Below are positions 27,280 through 36,756 of a stretch of DNA of 64,000 nucleotides, piece after piece. This DNA comes from Calditrichota bacterium. GTDB taxonomy: Bacteria; Calditrichota; Calditrichia; Calditrichales; Calditrichaceae. The notes under the pieces were generated by a model. It worked only from the letters and a program-made list of their open reading frames with translations, made no database searches and was not told the origin of the DNA. A program made the translations under genes and the position numbers. Every line of letters begins with the position of its first letter. Position 1 is the stretch's first letter. Where the stretch lies: NCBI GenBank assembly GCA_024278755.1, contig JAJRSO010000035.1:1-64000 (forward strand), given 5' to 3'.

Positions 27280-28980
27280 CTATTCTTTCATGCGTACGCC
27301 GGCCTCTTCCGAAAGGAAGAGCCAGCCGATAATTTTACCCGGTTCAATTTCTTTGGACTGCGTCCAGTACTCGCGATCGCGATCGTACTGGGAACTGGTG
27401 TCTTCCGGCGGAATGGCGTCAATTTCCGCTTTGATTTTTTTAAAGCGTTCCTGCCAGGCGACAAAATTACTTTCGCGCAGGTCAATCCAGCCTTCCGCCG
27501 TCCATTTATCGATATTTTCCGTTGTGATTTCCAACTGGTTTTCTCCCCGGTAAGCGGGAATTTTCATTTCCGGTCCGCGCAGCAAACTCTTCCCGTCGCT
27601 TAATAAAATGGGAATGCCGATGGACAGAATCTCCGAGCGTAGCTTGGCGTCCGTTTTAATCTGTTCCTGAGCGCAACTGGCAATAAAGGCCGGGCTGTGA
27701 TTGATGACTTCGTCCATAGTAAAGCGGCAGCGTTTCAGCAGGTAGGCTTCGTACAACAATTTGCTCAGTCGCGGCGGGCCAAGTAACTCAAAGGCCACGC
27801 TATCGGAATTGTGTTCGTTTTGCAGACGCTGCATTTTTTGCAGGGCGCTTTCACGCAGGGAACCGGCGCGGTAGGTGGGTCCCATCGATGCATTGTCCAG
27901 CGCGTTGATAATATCGTGACCGGTATTCCCGCCCAGAATTTCGTAAACCACATTGTTGGCGATTTCCTGCGGGGTTACAAATTCCATCTGCCCGCGCGAG
28001 GTGATGGCCGTAAATTCTTCGTAACTGAAAATGCCGTTTTCGCCGGTATCGATAAACACTTTTTTAAGTTTTTTATTTAGCGGCGTCCAGGGGCCTTTCT
28101 TCATTTCCCGTGAAATTGTGCCCTTTAGCCTGAGTGCGTTTTCCGGAGGACAATCGTATATATCCACTGATTTCCCGCGTTTTTTTATTTCGCCGTATTC
28201 GATTTTTTTCCAGGCGATGGCCGCGGTGGGTTTAATCTCTTTTACAATAGGCGCATCCGGCGTTCGCGCCATCAGCCAGAGCAGCATGGTGTGCGAACCG
28301 GCCAGAGCGGATTTGCTAAGCAGCATGCGCGACGGTTTTTCTTCACTGTGCGTGTAGGGAATATTCAGCCCCATGCCGCCGGTGCCGCTGGTTCCGATTT
28401 TTAAATAGATTTTTGTCTGCGCTTCTTTTAACCCGGCATATAAGATTTGAATATGACGGATCAGCTGCGGTGTGTACTGGGTAAGCAGCAGACGTTCGAT
28501 AGAGGAGATATCTTCATCCGTCTGTTTCCCCTCCTTTAACAAATGAAGCGACTTGAGCACTTCGATGGAACTGGTGAAAATATCCTGATAGGCCAGCGCC
28601 GTGGCAGAATTGACACAATCTACCACAATATCGGCCTTGTGTCTGGTCATCACCTGGTACAGAAAAGAATGGTCCAGAATATCCTGCGTCAGATCGCTTA
28701 GCACATCGGTAATTAAAACGGAACGGTTTTCGGCATTGTTTAAAATATCGGTCCGTCCCAGGTCTTTTAAACTATCCCGTACAAACATGTTGCCCCATTC
28801 GGGAATCAGAGGGATTTTGGTCGTCTTTTTTAAATCGCGTACCGCTTCTTCGGATTGCCATTTTTCAAGAGAAAGAATAATAAGCTCCGATGCGCCTTCA
28901 TCAATCAGACGCTTACAAACGGCCATACCCACCAGCCCCCAGCCGCCGAGCACCAATACTTTTTTGTCTTTAATTACCAT
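27280..28980 (-). CDS. Uncharacterised NAD(P)-binding Rossmann protein
   Basis: The protein has 566 residues. The N-terminus has a clear dinucleotide-binding motif (KVLVLGGWGLVGMAVCKRLI), as in extended short-chain dehydrogenase/epimerase-like folds. Later segments include DIVVDCVNSATALAYQDIF, KIGTSGTGGMGLNIPY, and a helical C-terminal half. I recognise no family beyond the nucleotide-binding domain. Its first codons overlap the rluB stop by 11 bases and its stop abuts the cmk start, so it is an integral member of this housekeeping operon. Confidence 0.75.
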   Translation of the reverse strand: MVIKDKKVLVLGGWGLVGMAVCKRLIDEGASELIILSLEKWQSEEAVRDLKKTTKIPLIPEWGNMFVRDSLKDLGRTDILNNAENRSVLITDVLSDLTQDILDHSFLYQVMTRHKADIVVDCVNSATALAYQDIFTSSIEVLKSLHLLKEGKQTDEDISSIERLLLTQYTPQLIRHIQILYAGLKEAQTKIYLKIGTSGTGGMGLNIPYTHSEEKPSRMLLSKSALAGSHTMLLWLMARTPDAPIVKEIKPTAAIAWKKIEYGEIKKRGKSVDIYDCPPENALRLKGTISREMKKGPWTPLNKKLKKVFIDTGENGIFSYEEFTAITSRGQMEFVTPQEIANNVVYEILGGNTGHDIINALDNASMGPTYRAGSLRESALQKMQRLQNEHNSDSVAFELLGPPRLSKLLYEAYLLKRCRFTMDEVINHSPAFIASCAQEQIKTDAKLRSEILSIGIPILLSDGKSLLRGPEMKIPAYRGENQLEITTENIDKWTAEGWIDLRESNFVAWQERFKKIKAEIDAIPPEDTSSQYDRDREYWTQSKEIEPGKIIGWLFLSEEAGVRMKE

Positions 28981-29692
28981 GTTCCGTTCCTCCTTTTAGC
29001 AGAGCGGTTTCCTGCGTCGTTAGTTTCCTCCATTCTCCGGGCTGCAAGCCCCTGGCTGTAATCCCGGCAAACGAAATTCGCTCCAAAACTTCAACTTCAT
29101 AATCAAACAATTCAAACATTCTTCGTATCTGACGGTTGCGCCCTTCTTTCAGTTCAATTTCCAGAAAACTGGCGTTATCTTTAATTCGGATTTCGCGGAT
29201 TTTACACGGCTGGGTCATTTTATCATCCAGCATTACTCCGGCGCGCAGTTTGTGCAGGTCAATCGGGCGGATAACCCGATCCAGTAGCGCATGATATATT
29301 TTGGTCACCTTAAAATTAGGATGAATGAGACGATTGGTCAGCTCGCCGTCATTTGTCAGAATAAGTACGCCGCCGGTATCGTAATCCAGCCGGCCTACCG
29401 GATAGATACGCTCCACGATGCCGATTAAATCCACCACGGTCTTGCGGGCGTACTGATCGTCCACCGTGGTTACCACACCGCGCGGTTTATTGAGAACAAC
29501 ATAGGTAAAGTTTTTAGTAATCCGAACCGGATCGCCTTTGTACAAAACCGTATCTTTGTTTTCATCGATCACCACGCCAAGGGTGGTTACCGTTTCGCCG
29601 TTTACCTGAACCAATCCGGCCTGTATCAAATCATCACATTTGCGTCTTGATGCAACGCCTGCATGAGCTAAAAATTTATTTAGACGCATCAT
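28970..29692 (-). CDS. rluB: Pseudouridine synthase RluB type
   Basis: The protein has about 240 residues from the ATG at 29692; the frame extends upstream within scpB but only from 29692 does it match the family (MRLNKFLAHAGVASRRKCDDLI, an S4 RNA-binding domain). The catalytic Asp lies in YPVGRLDYDTGGVLILTNDG. Further family segments are LNKPRGVVTT and EGRNRQIRRMFE. It makes pseudouridine in 23S rRNA (RluB modifies position 2605 in E. coli; RluE or RluF roles cannot be excluded). Overlap with scpB is 17 bases, in the common scpA-scpB-rluB order. Confidence 0.9.
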   Translation of the reverse strand: MMRLNKFLAHAGVASRRKCDDLIQAGLVQVNGETVTTLGVVIDENKDTVLYKGDPVRITKNFTYVVLNKPRGVVTTVDDQYARKTVVDLIGIVERIYPVGRLDYDTGGVLILTNDGELTNRLIHPNFKVTKIYHALLDRVIRPIDLHKLRAGVMLDDKMTQPCKIREIRIKDNASFLEIELKEGRNRQIRRMFELFDYEVEVLERISFAGITARGLQPGEWRKLTTQETALLKGGTEHGN

Positions 29693-30464
29693 TGTCTTGC
29701 CTGTCTCCCGTCTCCGCTTGCATATTTTCCGTATCTTCCGCTTTGTCCCCCGCCGCCGGCGTCCCGGTATCAAACGGCTTCTTTTTAACTTCGGCTTCCG
29801 GTTGAGATTGTGTTTCTCCGTCTCCTGTCTCCGCCATTCCTTCTTTCGTTTCCACGCCGAGCATACTGCTCAGTCCCAGTTCTTCGGGATACATCTGTTG
29901 TAAAGCGGTCTGGTCTAAGCTTTCCAGAAATTTATCATCGCTTTTTAAGAGTTCGTCTATTTCTTTTAGTTTAGGCAGATCCTTTATACTTTTCAATCCG
30001 AAATATTCCAAAAAGGTTTTTGTTGTTCCATAAAGCAACGGATTGCCCGGCGCCTTCATCCGGCCGGTTACGGTAATCAGATTACGCTCAATCAGCGTAC
30101 GCATTACGGCGTCCGAATTAACGCCGCGGATGGCTTCGATTTCCGTTTTGGTAACCGGCTGCCGATAGGCGATAATAGCCATGGTTTCCAGCGCCCGCTG
30201 GGTCAGATGTCCGGCGGCCCGGCTGCGGTAGAGTTTTTTAATTAGAGAAGAGAACTCCGGCCGGGTGACAATTTGAAAACCGCCGGCAACTTCTACAATT
30301 TGCAACGGAGACTGAATGGATTCGTAAGCCTTGTTAATTTGATCGATATTTTTACGAATCTCTTTTTCCGATTCCAATTCTAAAATATCTTTAATTTTTC
30401 TCGAAGCGAGCGCCGTATCGCTGGCAAAAAGCAGCGCTTCGATCTGCTGTTTTAACGTATCCAT
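29676..30464 (-). CDS. scpB: Segregation and condensation protein B
   Basis: The protein has 262 residues with two winged-helix domains. Typical segments are QIEALLFASDTALASRKI, VAGGFQIVTRPEF, and the highly conserved RALETMAIIAYRQPVTKTEIEAIRGVNSDAV in two stretches. ScpB dimers bind ScpA and, with SMC, form the chromosome-condensing complex. The last 60 residues are a low-complexity acidic/Gln/Glu tail not needed for the fold. It starts three bases after the scpA stop. Confidence 0.94.
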   Translation of the reverse strand: MDTLKQQIEALLFASDTALASRKIKDILELESEKEIRKNIDQINKAYESIQSPLQIVEVAGGFQIVTRPEFSSLIKKLYRSRAAGHLTQRALETMAIIAYRQPVTKTEIEAIRGVNSDAVMRTLIERNLITVTGRMKAPGNPLLYGTTKTFLEYFGLKSIKDLPKLKEIDELLKSDDKFLESLDQTALQQMYPEELGLSSMLGVETKEGMAETGDGETQSQPEAEVKKKPFDTGTPAAGDKAEDTENMQAETGDRQDNDASK

Positions 30465-30467
30465 AAC

Positions 30468-31190
30468 TTAGGCTGCTTCTCTCGGTTTTATTCGAATATC
30501 ATCAAATACTTTCGATTGACGCACAATGATTTTTTTATCCCGCACCAATTCCAGTAATGAAACAAAGGTGACAATCAGAACAATTTTTTCTTTAATTTCG
30601 CGCATAATATCCTGAAACAGAACGACTCCGGAATCTTTTAGTTTATTCAGGATAAATTCGGCCTGCTGCTCTACGGTTACATCAATTTTGCGCACTTCGT
30701 GATAGGTAACCTTAGGCTTATTGTCCATGGCCTTACGAAAGGCAACCATCAGGTCAAATAAGGTTACCTGGTCCAAAAACTCTTCGTCGGAAACATCTTC
30801 TTTTAACGTGAGATAATCAAAGTATTTACGTTTATACACTTTACTGCGCATCTCTTCGAGATCATCCAATTCGTAGGAGGCTTCTTTAAAGCGTTTGTAT
30901 TCCAGCAGCCGCTCTACTAACTCGATGCGCGGATCGTCCGGTTCTTCGCCTTCGATTTCTGTTTTGGGTAGCAGCAAGCGCGCTTTGATATGCATCAAAA
31001 TAGCGGCCATTTCGATAAAATCGCCGGCCACATTTAAATCGAGCAGTTGCAGGGTTTCGATATAAAGCAGAAATTGTTCGGTAATCCGGGAAATAGGAAT
31101 ATCGTAAATATCCACTTCGTTCTTGCGGATCAAAAACAAAAGCAGATCAAAGGGTCCCTCAAAGATGTCTAATTTTACACGGTAACGCAT
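30468..31190 (-). CDS. scpA: Segregation and condensation protein A
   Basis: The protein has 240 residues. It is the kleisin subunit bridging SMC heads. Typical features are FEGPFDLLLFLIRKNEVDIYDIPISRITEQF in two stretches at the N-terminus, AGDFIEMAAILMHIKARLLLP, and a C-terminal winged helix ending VFDDIRIKP. First gene of the run scpA-scpB-rluB-(Rossmann)-cmk on this strand. Confidence 0.94.
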   Translation of the reverse strand: MRYRVKLDIFEGPFDLLLFLIRKNEVDIYDIPISRITEQFLLYIETLQLLDLNVAGDFIEMAAILMHIKARLLLPKTEIEGEEPDDPRIELVERLLEYKRFKEASYELDDLEEMRSKVYKRKYFDYLTLKEDVSDEEFLDQVTLFDLMVAFRKAMDNKPKVTYHEVRKIDVTVEQQAEFILNKLKDSGVVLFQDIMREIKEKIVLIVTFVSLLELVRDKKIIVRQSKVFDDIRIKPREAA

Positions 31191-31277
31191 TTCTTTTACA
31201 ATTTTAAATTTTAGATTTTGAATTTTAGATGGTTTGTATTTTCATTTATCATTCAAAATTTATCATTTAAAATTTCC

Positions 31278-32255
31278 TTACCCCATTTTCATGGCTTTAT
31301 GTACATCGTCCATGGTCTCTTCGGCTACCTGGCGGGCTTTTTTGATGCCGCTGTCCAGAATATCCTGCACATCATCCATATGCTGTTCGTAGTGAGTGCG
31401 TTTTTCACGCATGGGTTCAAAATAGCCGGCAATCTTCGCCGCGCAATTCTGCTTACAGGCCACGCAGCCCAGCGCGCCGCTTTCACAACCTTCGCGAATT
31501 TCATCCACCTCGTCCGGATTAAATTTTTGATGATAGGTAAACACATTACACACATCGGGGTGCCCCGGATCGTTACGGCGCACCTTTTGTGGATCGGTTA
31601 CGGCCGTGCGTACTTTTTTGAAGATATTTTCTTCATTATCGGAAAGCAGAATAAAATTATCGTTGGATTTGCCCATCTTGCGGCCGTCTAATCCCGGCAG
31701 ACGGGAAAAGGTGGTCAGACGGGTGGCCGGTTCCGGAAAGACGTCGCCATAAGTCTGATTAAATTTTCGGGCTAATTCCCGTGTGATTTCCACATGGGGC
31801 GCCTGGTCTTCGCCCACGGGCACCACATTGGCCCGGTAGATTAAAATATCGGCCGCCTGCAATACCGGGTACCCAAGATGCCCGTAAATCATCGTATCCT
31901 GATTCAGATCGCGGGCCTGTTCTTTGAGCGTAGGATTACGTTCCAGCCGTTCTTTGGTAATCAGCATCGAAAAGAGCAGATGCAGTTCTGCATGCTGTTT
32001 TACCTGTGACTGTATAAAAATAGGATTATCGGGATTTATTCCGGCGCTCAGCCAGTCGATAATCATTTGGATTGTATTTTCCTGTACCTCAAAGGCAGCG
32101 GACGGATTGGTGGTAAGGGCGTGCCAGTCCGCCACAAAAAAGAAGCTGTCAAATTCATCTTGTAATTTAACCCAGTTTTCCAGGGCACCGGCGTAATTAC
32201 CGAGATGCAGCCGGCCGGAAGGGCGCATTCCGCTTAAAATCCGTTTATAGGCCAT
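31278..32255 (-). CDS. trpS: Tryptophanyl-tRNA synthetase
   Basis: The protein has 325 residues from the ATG at 32255, which has an AGGAG ribosome site; an upstream in-frame ATG (32312) lacks one. Class I signatures are HLGN (RLHLGNYAGAL) and KMGKS in place of KMSKS (DGRKMGKSNDNF). It attaches Trp to tRNA(Trp). The sequence includes a CxxC...C cluster (GALGCVACKQNCAAK) in the C-terminal part, as in thermophile enzymes that carry a 4Fe-4S cluster or Zn site near the anticodon-binding region. Confidence 0.95.
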   Translation of the reverse strand: MAYKRILSGMRPSGRLHLGNYAGALENWVKLQDEFDSFFFVADWHALTTNPSAAFEVQENTIQMIIDWLSAGINPDNPIFIQSQVKQHAELHLLFSMLITKERLERNPTLKEQARDLNQDTMIYGHLGYPVLQAADILIYRANVVPVGEDQAPHVEITRELARKFNQTYGDVFPEPATRLTTFSRLPGLDGRKMGKSNDNFILLSDNEENIFKKVRTAVTDPQKVRRNDPGHPDVCNVFTYHQKFNPDEVDEIREGCESGALGCVACKQNCAAKIAGYFEPMREKRTHYEQHMDDVQDILDSGIKKARQVAEETMDDVHKAMKMG

Positions 32256-32546
32256 ATTAACTCCTGTTATCATGTAGATTTTTAATTTACAAAAACATCG
32301 TCTTTTGGACAAACAAAGTTTCCGATAGAATGAAGCAAGAAAACCGCATTAAAACTTTTGAAGTTTAGAATCCGCCAGCTTGGACGCTACCGAATAAAAA
32401 AAAATAAATCGCCGGTATCTTCCGTTACGTTATTATTAAAAGTAACGCCGGTTACGCAGATAAAACAGATACACACAGGTATTATATTGAATCTCTTTTA
32501 GTCTGTCTCCGAGCTTTCTGCGGCTAATAGTTAATAGAATACAGGT

Positions 32547-33326
32547 TTAGAAATAACTGCGAATACCCGCAAAATTACCCGATAGCTCTGCGCTAAACAG
32601 CGGATCGCCCGGTTGCAGGGAATTAATGCGTACCAGGCCGCGGGCATGTAAAAGTTTGCCCGCGCCGAGGCAAAACCCCACATGGGTGATTTTATCCGAC
32701 GACTCTGTAAAAAACATCATGTCTCCGGGCTGTCCGTCGAGCGGATTGTCTGCCACTTGCCGGGCGTCTTCGTACTGCATCCAGGCGTCGCGGCGCAGAA
32801 CAATTCCAAACATTTTATGAACAAGCTGCATTAAACCGGAACAGTCAAATCCTTTGGGTGTTTTTCCGGCCCATAGATAAGGAACGCCCATAAAACGTTT
32901 GGCATAGTTTAGCAGATTTGCGCGCGATAGCGGCGGGAGAGGTTCCGTATTTATCTTTTCAATCCAGGCTTTTACCCCGTCCGGAAGCAGTACCTGCTGC
33001 CAGGAATCCGTTTGCTCCAATAAATAAACATACCCCCCTGCCGTTCCGTCGCGCAATACGGAGGCATTCGAATCCGGCTGATCGTAAAATTTCAGCAATT
33101 CCGAAGTGATTATTTTTTTCGGAAGGTTCTCTAATTCCGGCTGTTCGCAGAGTTGGAAACGGTTCAGCCAGCCTTCGTAACCGTCTTCGCAGCGGATTTG
33201 AATAAAATCATTTTTTCGGCTTAGAATCCGAACCGGTTCACCGAGCACAGCCTGCGTATCCGCTTCGCTGTGAAAGGTCGGGTTGCGGTAGATAAGCGCG
33301 GCGCTGACGTTAATATATGCCTTCAT
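32547..33326 (-). CDS. SH3-NlpC/P60 cell-wall peptidase
   Basis: The protein has 259 residues. Two SH3-like bacterial domains (about 1-65 and 70-125, with YEGWLNRF and VKAWIEK) precede an NlpC/P60 peptidase domain. The catalytic Cys is in YLWAGKTPKGFDCSGLMQL, the His in THVGFCLG, and the third polar residue is the His of LLHARG. This is the dipeptidyl-peptidase VI / YkfC type that cleaves gamma-D-Glu-diamino acid bonds in murein peptides. No signal peptide is visible, so recycling of imported muropeptides in the cytoplasm is likely. Confidence 0.9.
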   Translation of the reverse strand: MKAYINVSAALIYRNPTFHSEADTQAVLGEPVRILSRKNDFIQIRCEDGYEGWLNRFQLCEQPELENLPKKIITSELLKFYDQPDSNASVLRDGTAGGYVYLLEQTDSWQQVLLPDGVKAWIEKINTEPLPPLSRANLLNYAKRFMGVPYLWAGKTPKGFDCSGLMQLVHKMFGIVLRRDAWMQYEDARQVADNPLDGQPGDMMFFTESSDKITHVGFCLGAGKLLHARGLVRINSLQPGDPLFSAELSGNFAGIRSYF

Positions 33327-33866
33327 ATTTATTCCTTTGCTGTGTGTACGGTTTGTTTTATCGGCTTCCGTAACAAATTGCTTAGCCTTGGATCCCGCCT
33401 ACAGGCTCCAAGATTAAGGAACTTTCCTGTTAATGCTTGTTTCTTCCAGAAGGTTAAATCTGTTACGTTTACGAAATCCCAATCTTTCATTAAACGTTAC
33501 ACGAAAACCGCGAAACCACACAAAGAAACCAAATAACTTAATACCTCTTATTCTTTAGCGTCGAACTTATAAATCCCATATAAAATCTAAAATCATTAAT
33601 CAAATCTTCGTGATGCCTTCGTGGCCCTTCATGTAACCCCATTTCCCGGAAAGGCTTTTATTTACACGAAAGCCGCGAAGCCTGCGCGAAGCCACACGAA
33701 GCGACTTTGTGGCTAGCGCTTTTTTATCCCTTCAAAATAAGTTAAAATAAATTGCGTAAAAGACAAAACATTTTAATCGTGCACACGGTCACAGATTTAA
33801 AAAAAATCTTTCACTAATTAGAGGAATTCCATATCTTAAGCGGTAAAACATAAACCGGAGGTTGCA
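33327..33866. other. Gene-free stretch with degenerate repeats
   Basis: Divergent gap between the NlpC/P60 gene and the FecR/barrel gene. It contains the repeat at 33492-33635 and a second block (33660-33715) with CGAAGCC/CACGAAG motifs. No coding frame is supported. Confidence 0.55.
33492..33635. repeat. Dispersed intergenic repeat, copy 1
   Basis: The sequence contains ACGAAAACCGCGAAACCACAC and CCAAATAACTTAATACCTC, which recur with few changes at 45840-45980. The spacing between the blocks is similar in both copies, with CTTCGTG segments at the right end. Confidence 0.6.
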
Positions 33867-36026
33867 ATGCGTATCCTATCTTTTTTGTTTTTTCTTCTCT
33901 TTGTTTCCAGCCTGTTCGCGGAAAACGCCAAAGTTAAATTTATGATTGGCGAAGTTCGCGTTAAACAGGTTTCACAGCAAAAAGGCTGGAGCGGCCTGAA
34001 AATGCAGATGCCGCTACAGGAAAAAGACATCGTCCGCACCGGCGTACAGTCCCGCTGCGAAATTGAACTGCCGGACGGTTCCATTACAAAAATTTTGGCA
34101 AATTCCATCTTAGAACTGCGCAACTTCCCCGACCCTGCCGATGAAAGCATTAGTCTGTTTACGGGAATCGGCAAATTTTTCTTTAAAGTAAAGAAAGTCC
34201 TGAAACGTAAATTTCAGGTGAACAGCCCGGTGGCCGTTGCCGCTATCCGTGGAACCGAGTTTCTCGTTATCAATAACGGCGATAAAACGGAAATTATGGT
34301 TCGAAAGGGGCAGGTGGATTTAAGCGATACCTATATGCGCAATACCGTTCAGATTATGCCGGGATTCAAATCACACCTCACCGCGGGTTCGGCCCCAACG
34401 GTTCCTGCCGCCCTTTCCGACGCCGAAAAAGAAGCGCTAAATAAACTGGCGCAGGACAGCGGTGCAAAGAAAAAAACTCAAAAAATAAAACGCATTAATG
34501 ACGATGTGGTGCCGACGCCGGCACCGGTTAAAAAGAGCAGTACCCCGCCGCCGCCACCCGCGCCAACACCGAAAGCATCTCCGGGAAACGGGAATGCAAA
34601 AACGGGCGGATTCCGCACGGGCGTTACCGTCGGCGCCGTAACAATCGATGATAAGCTTTATAATCAAATCGGTCTGCGTCCGGAATTTTCCATAGGGAAA
34701 CTCGGGGTCGCGCTCGATTTAACCTTTTACATTGATGACGAAGGCAATATCCGTGACGATAACTGGAATTCCTTCAATGATATTATCGAAAAAATTTATT
34801 ATGTGCGCTGGGGGCACCGCAACGATCCGCTCTATGTAAAAGTCGGCGCCATCGATAATTACCGTCTCGGTTTTGGCCTGTTAATGAATCATTATTCCAA
34901 TACGGTGGAATATCCCAACGTAATTCGTACCGGCGTCGAGTTTGGCCTTAAAACGAATACATACGGCGTTGATTTTATGTTGAACAATATAAACGAACTA
35001 TTTAACGGCGGCGGTTTGATGGGCGCCCGTTATTCGCAAAATCTGATTGGCGGATTTCAGGTGGGCGCCAGCGTGGTTTTTGACCGCAACCAGTACAAAG
35101 GCCTGAAAGACCGGGACAACGACGGTACTCCGGATTATCTGGACGCTTTTCCCGATAACAGAAAACAGAATTTAGATACCGACCGGGACGGCATTCCCGA
35201 CTCTAAAGATTTTGACAGGGACGGCAACGGTTTTACCGATAACTATGATTTATTGATTGAAAACGGAATGGATCCGAATTTAATTAACGATGCCAATTAT
35301 CTGGCTGATCCGCTCAATTTTGCCAAAAACTACCTGGATCCTGAACCGTTTAACACCAATAATGCAGAAGGCAAAACCCAGATCGCTCTGGCCCTTGATC
35401 TCTCGTATCCAATCCTTACATTCGATTATTTAAAATTAACCGCGTATGGCCAGTACGCCAACTTCCCCAACAATGACGGCGCCTGGGGAATTACCGCCCC
35501 CGGATTTCTGGCAAAATTTGCCTTTATTAACGCCTATGCCGAATACCGGATTTTCAGCGCCGGATTTCTGCCGGAGTACTTTAACACCACCTATGAACTG
35601 GAACGGGCCACTTTTGTGGGCGATACCATCCTGACCAAAGCCGATAAGCTGAAGAATATCAAAGAAAGCATGAACGGATATGTTATTGGAGCCGACTTTG
35701 ACCTTTTTCATTTTCTTATTTTTGGCGCGGAATATCAGAATATGAGCAGTAAGAATTTTCAGTTGCGCACGCTGCGCTCTACGCTCGATTTAAATACCAG
35801 CTTTATTCCGCGAATCAATCGCGCCGGCGCTTATTATATGCAGAACAATGCCGAAAAACTGTTCCGTAAAACCGAAGGCACCATCGTTGGCTATCGTTTG
35901 GAATATGAAATTTCCGGCGGCGCCTCTCTGCTGTTTGACTACCGCATCACCTATCGCGATTTGAATGGCAACGGTAAACTGGAACCGGTAAGAACGACAA
36001 ATATCCAGACGGTTATGCATTTTTAA
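33867..36026 (+). CDS. FecR-domain envelope protein with TSP3-like repeats and probable beta-barrel
   Basis: The protein has 719 residues. A signal peptide (LSFLFFLLFVSSLFAE) leads into a FecR domain (about 25-150: GEVRVKQV, IVRTGVQSRCEIELPDGS, AVAAIRGTEFLV). A Lys/Pro linker (about 205-240) follows. The rest is rich in alternating aromatic strands such as VKVGAIDNYRLGFGLLMN, typical of an outer-membrane barrel. Inside it, near residues 412-465, lie Asp-rich calcium-type repeats (DRDNDGTPDYLDAF, DTDRDGIPDSKDF). It is probably an outer-membrane protein; its ligand is unknown. GGAGG-like ribosome site before the ATG. Confidence 0.8.
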   Translation: MRILSFLFFLLFVSSLFAENAKVKFMIGEVRVKQVSQQKGWSGLKMQMPLQEKDIVRTGVQSRCEIELPDGSITKILANSILELRNFPDPADESISLFTGIGKFFFKVKKVLKRKFQVNSPVAVAAIRGTEFLVINNGDKTEIMVRKGQVDLSDTYMRNTVQIMPGFKSHLTAGSAPTVPAALSDAEKEALNKLAQDSGAKKKTQKIKRINDDVVPTPAPVKKSSTPPPPPAPTPKASPGNGNAKTGGFRTGVTVGAVTIDDKLYNQIGLRPEFSIGKLGVALDLTFYIDDEGNIRDDNWNSFNDIIEKIYYVRWGHRNDPLYVKVGAIDNYRLGFGLLMNHYSNTVEYPNVIRTGVEFGLKTNTYGVDFMLNNINELFNGGGLMGARYSQNLIGGFQVGASVVFDRNQYKGLKDRDNDGTPDYLDAFPDNRKQNLDTDRDGIPDSKDFDRDGNGFTDNYDLLIENGMDPNLINDANYLADPLNFAKNYLDPEPFNTNNAEGKTQIALALDLSYPILTFDYLKLTAYGQYANFPNNDGAWGITAPGFLAKFAFINAYAEYRIFSAGFLPEYFNTTYELERATFVGDTILTKADKLKNIKESMNGYVIGADFDLFHFLIFGAEYQNMSSKNFQLRTLRSTLDLNTSFIPRINRAGAYYMQNNAEKLFRKTEGTIVGYRLEYEISGGASLLFDYRITYRDLNGNGKLEPVRTTNIQTVMHF

Positions 36027-36072
36027 TTGTGGGAACGACTCAATTTGTCCCCAATAGTTTTATGGAATCTAT

Positions 36073-36756
36073 TTGAATTTCCCGAAAATTAAAGCCCTCA
36101 TTTTTGATATGGATGGCGTTCTGGTAGATACCGAACCCATCCATATCGAGGCCTTCCAAATATTTATGGATACCCTCGGTCTTGAATACGATCCCGTTTA
36201 TGTCCATTCCTTTGTTGGGTATTCCATTGACCGGAATGTACGTAAAATAAATGCCGATTTTTTAAAAGGAAGAGAAATAGCGGTGGACGAGGGTGTTTCC
36301 CGGCGGGATAAAATTTATATTGCCCTTCTAAAAAAATCCCTGCGCGCCCCTCTGACCGGCGTAACAAATCTATTGGAATTCTGCCGGGAAAATTCAATTA
36401 CCTGCGCTTTAGCCTCATCCTCCTGGCAGGCGCAGGTGGAACTGATTTTAAATATTCTGGAACAAAACGGATATCCTCTGCGCGAGCAGTTTCAGTCCGT
36501 TGTAGACGGCGATCAGGTAGCCGCCCGCAAACCGGCTCCGGATATCTATCTAAAAACCATTCGGAATCTCGGTCTGCCCGCTTCTTCCTGCTGGACTATC
36601 GAAGATTCCGCCGCCGGCGTAAACAGCGCCAAAGCCGCCGGACTATTTGCCATCGGACTCCTCACGCCGTTCAATACACGGCAGCAGTTAAAGAAGGCCG
36701 ATTTAGTGGTTCCTTCCCTTTTCGAAGCAGAATCTTTTCTGTACACTTTGCTCTAA
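36073..36756 (+). CDS. HAD-superfamily phosphatase, beta-phosphoglucomutase-like
   Basis: The protein has 227 residues from a TTG start at 36073. The nucleophile motif FDMDGVLVDTEP (Asp12, Asp14), the motif II Ser/Thr in CALASSSWQAQV, and motif IV in SCWTIEDSAAGVNSAKAAG are all present, with an alpha-helical cap (subfamily IA). Such enzymes hydrolyse or transfer phosphate on sugar phosphates or nucleotides; the substrate cannot be read from the sequence. It follows the barrel gene by 46 bases with no strong ribosome site. Confidence 0.88.
   Translation: MNFPKIKALIFDMDGVLVDTEPIHIEAFQIFMDTLGLEYDPVYVHSFVGYSIDRNVRKINADFLKGREIAVDEGVSRRDKIYIALLKKSLRAPLTGVTNLLEFCRENSITCALASSSWQAQVELILNILEQNGYPLREQFQSVVDGDQVAARKPAPDIYLKTIRNLGLPASSCWTIEDSAAGVNSAKAAGLFAIGLLTPFNTRQQLKKADLVVPSLFEAESFLYTLL

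Noticed and set aside
33492-33720. Possible CRISPR-like array because of recurring CGAAG/CACGAA units
   Set aside because: The units are not equally spaced, differ in length and have no unique spacers; no cas genes are present.
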